Position numbers and translations under genes: made by a program. This document shows positions 6,027 to 6,703 of a stretch of 6,703 nt of DNA, in pieces (position 1 is the stretch's first letter; each line of letters starts with the position of its first letter). The DNA comes from Rhizobium sp. Q54 (lineage in GTDB: Bacteria; Pseudomonadota; Alphaproteobacteria; SMXS01), in contig CAMBYA010000136.1 in the NCBI GenBank assembly GCA_945872035.1, positions 1 to 6,703 of the forward strand, written 5' to 3'. A model generated the notes under the pieces. That model ran no database searches. It saw only the letters and a list, made by a program, of their open reading frames with translations, and was not told the DNA's origin.

Positions 6027-6703
6027 ATGAAGCTCAACGCTCTTTCCCGGATCTTGCCGGACGTTATCGCACGCAGGATGCGTGCGCACTGGCATATCGC
6101 GGCTGGTACACTCCTTGCCTCGGCGGGCACGTGGGCGCTGCTCAGCGCTATATGGCGGATCATCCGTCGCATAAACTACGGCCCGCCTCAGGACTTCTTC
6201 GACTTCCATCCCCCTCCACCGCTGAGTTTCGGCGGCTATGCCACCGAGTGCCTGTTCGCGCTTGCCATCATCGCGGCGGGCTTGGCGATCTTCTGTCGGC
6301 GCTGGCTCGTACTTTCACTCTGTTGCTGGTTCCCTCTCACCCTTATCGTGCTGGAGAAAATCTACACCGGCTTCTTCCTCGGCTGGCACGGGCTGCTTCC
6401 GACTGGGTCGGATGTAATCTTAGGAACCCCGCTACTCGCCGTCATCGCCACCTGCTGGACAGCAAACTCGCAGCCTGATCGCTCTCGCCAACCATCCGGC
6501 CTGTCGATGGTCGAAACGGTGCTTGGATCCCTGGTGGTCGTCGGTCTCGTGGTTCGCTCAACCGTATACCTGCTGGGCCCGGAAGGCGGCGCGATGCTGG
6601 GCTATCTGCGCGGTCACGGCATGGAGTCCGGCGGCGATGTGGTCAGCGCGGCCAATTGCATCATTGGCCCGGTCCTCGCCCTCGTCCTGGCTGGGACGAT
6701 GGT
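6027..6703 (+). CDS. Unrecognised multi-pass membrane protein, truncated by the window edge
   Basis: From the ATG at 6027 the frame stays open for 225 codons to the right edge; the in-frame stop upstream is TAG at 5973. I do not recognise a family. By eye it has six hydrophobic stretches, at about residues 24-42, 73-90, 92-109, 128-144, 162-183 and from 211 on. A basic N-terminus (RRMRAHW) and a basic patch after the first span (WRIIRRINYG) precede a Pro/Phe-rich loop with DFFDFHPPPP. This is the pattern of an integral inner-membrane protein. The start is uncertain: no Shine-Dalgarno precedes 6027, which is only 8 bp after the terminator T-run, and Met18 (6078) is an alternative. It uses ATA, TTA, CTA, TCA and many CTT codons, unlike nrdJ, suggesting a poorly conserved or acquired gene. 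Overlapping frames on either strand here lack hydrophobic or other protein-like patterns. Confidence 0.72.
   Translation, partial: MKLNALSRILPDVIARRMRAHWHIAAGTLLASAGTWALLSAIWRIIRRINYGPPQDFFDFHPPPPLSFGGYATECLFALAIIAAGLAIFCRRWLVLSLCCWFPLTLIVLEKIYTGFFLGWHGLLPTGSDVILGTPLLAVIATCWTANSQPDRSRQPSGLSMVETVLGSLVVVGLVVRSTVYLLGPEGGAMLGYLRGHGMESGGDVVSAANCIIGPVLALVLAGTM

Noticed and set aside
5856..6209. Minus-strand frame crossing the nrdJ 3' end and terminator
   Set aside because: It is antisense to the zinc-tail codons of nrdJ, has charged low-complexity sequence, no ribosome site and no recognisable motif.
6017..6478. A 153-codon plus-strand frame starting with TTG near the nrdJ terminator
   Set aside because: It starts inside the terminator T-run, lacks hydrophobic or other family-like pattern, and competes with the longer frame from 6027 that has regular membrane spans and stays open to the edge.
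1..6703. Mobile elements, CRISPR arrays, tRNA or rRNA genes, attachment sites, defence systems
   Set aside because: No transposase or integrase sequence, no spaced direct repeats, no tRNA-like cloverleaf and no terminal inverted repeats were seen by eye on either strand.

Overview
The window reads as a piece of a high-GC alphaproteobacterial chromosome, probably Rhodospirillales-like (inference; no search was run). Three things point there: a homologue of the mitochondrial-type complex I accessory subunit NDUFA12, the NDUFA12 / mlaD / DUF2155 / aat neighbourhood familiar from Alphaproteobacteria, and a long B12-dependent ribonucleotide reductase beginning with the alphaproteobacterial-style N-terminus [17 protein letters not shown].

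Layout. Bases 1-572 (+) hold the 3' part of aat (leucyl/phenylalanyl-tRNA-protein transferase), cut by the left edge. Convergent to it, and overlapping its 3' end by 49 bp, is a compact leftward operon: NDUFA12 homologue (1872-1492), mlaD (1461-961) and a secreted DUF2155 protein (964-524). The 444-bp divergent intergenic region 1873-2316 turns AT-rich in its right half. It carries a plausible nrdJ promoter with two NrdR-box-like 16-mers at the 32-bp centre spacing typical of NrdR operators. Then nrdJ (2317-5958, +, 1213 aa) fills more than half of the window and ends in a good intrinsic terminator (5979-6018). From 6027 to the right edge an unlisted reading frame stays open. It encodes an unrecognised multi-spanning membrane protein whose codon use differs clearly from nrdJ.

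How the genes fit together. The leftward operon is an envelope and respiration housekeeping set: a complex I assembly/accessory factor, a periplasmic phospholipid-transport MCE protein, and a small periplasmic protein. aat belongs to the N-degron pathway. nrdJ makes deoxyribonucleotides without needing oxygen, using adenosylcobalamin, and appears to be its own transcription unit, probably under NrdR control.

I find no evidence of a mobile element, CRISPR array, defence island, tRNA or rRNA. This is mainly conserved core genome. The least explained items are the right-edge membrane protein, the regulatory region of nrdJ, and the double-coding 3' overlap of aat and the DUF2155 gene.
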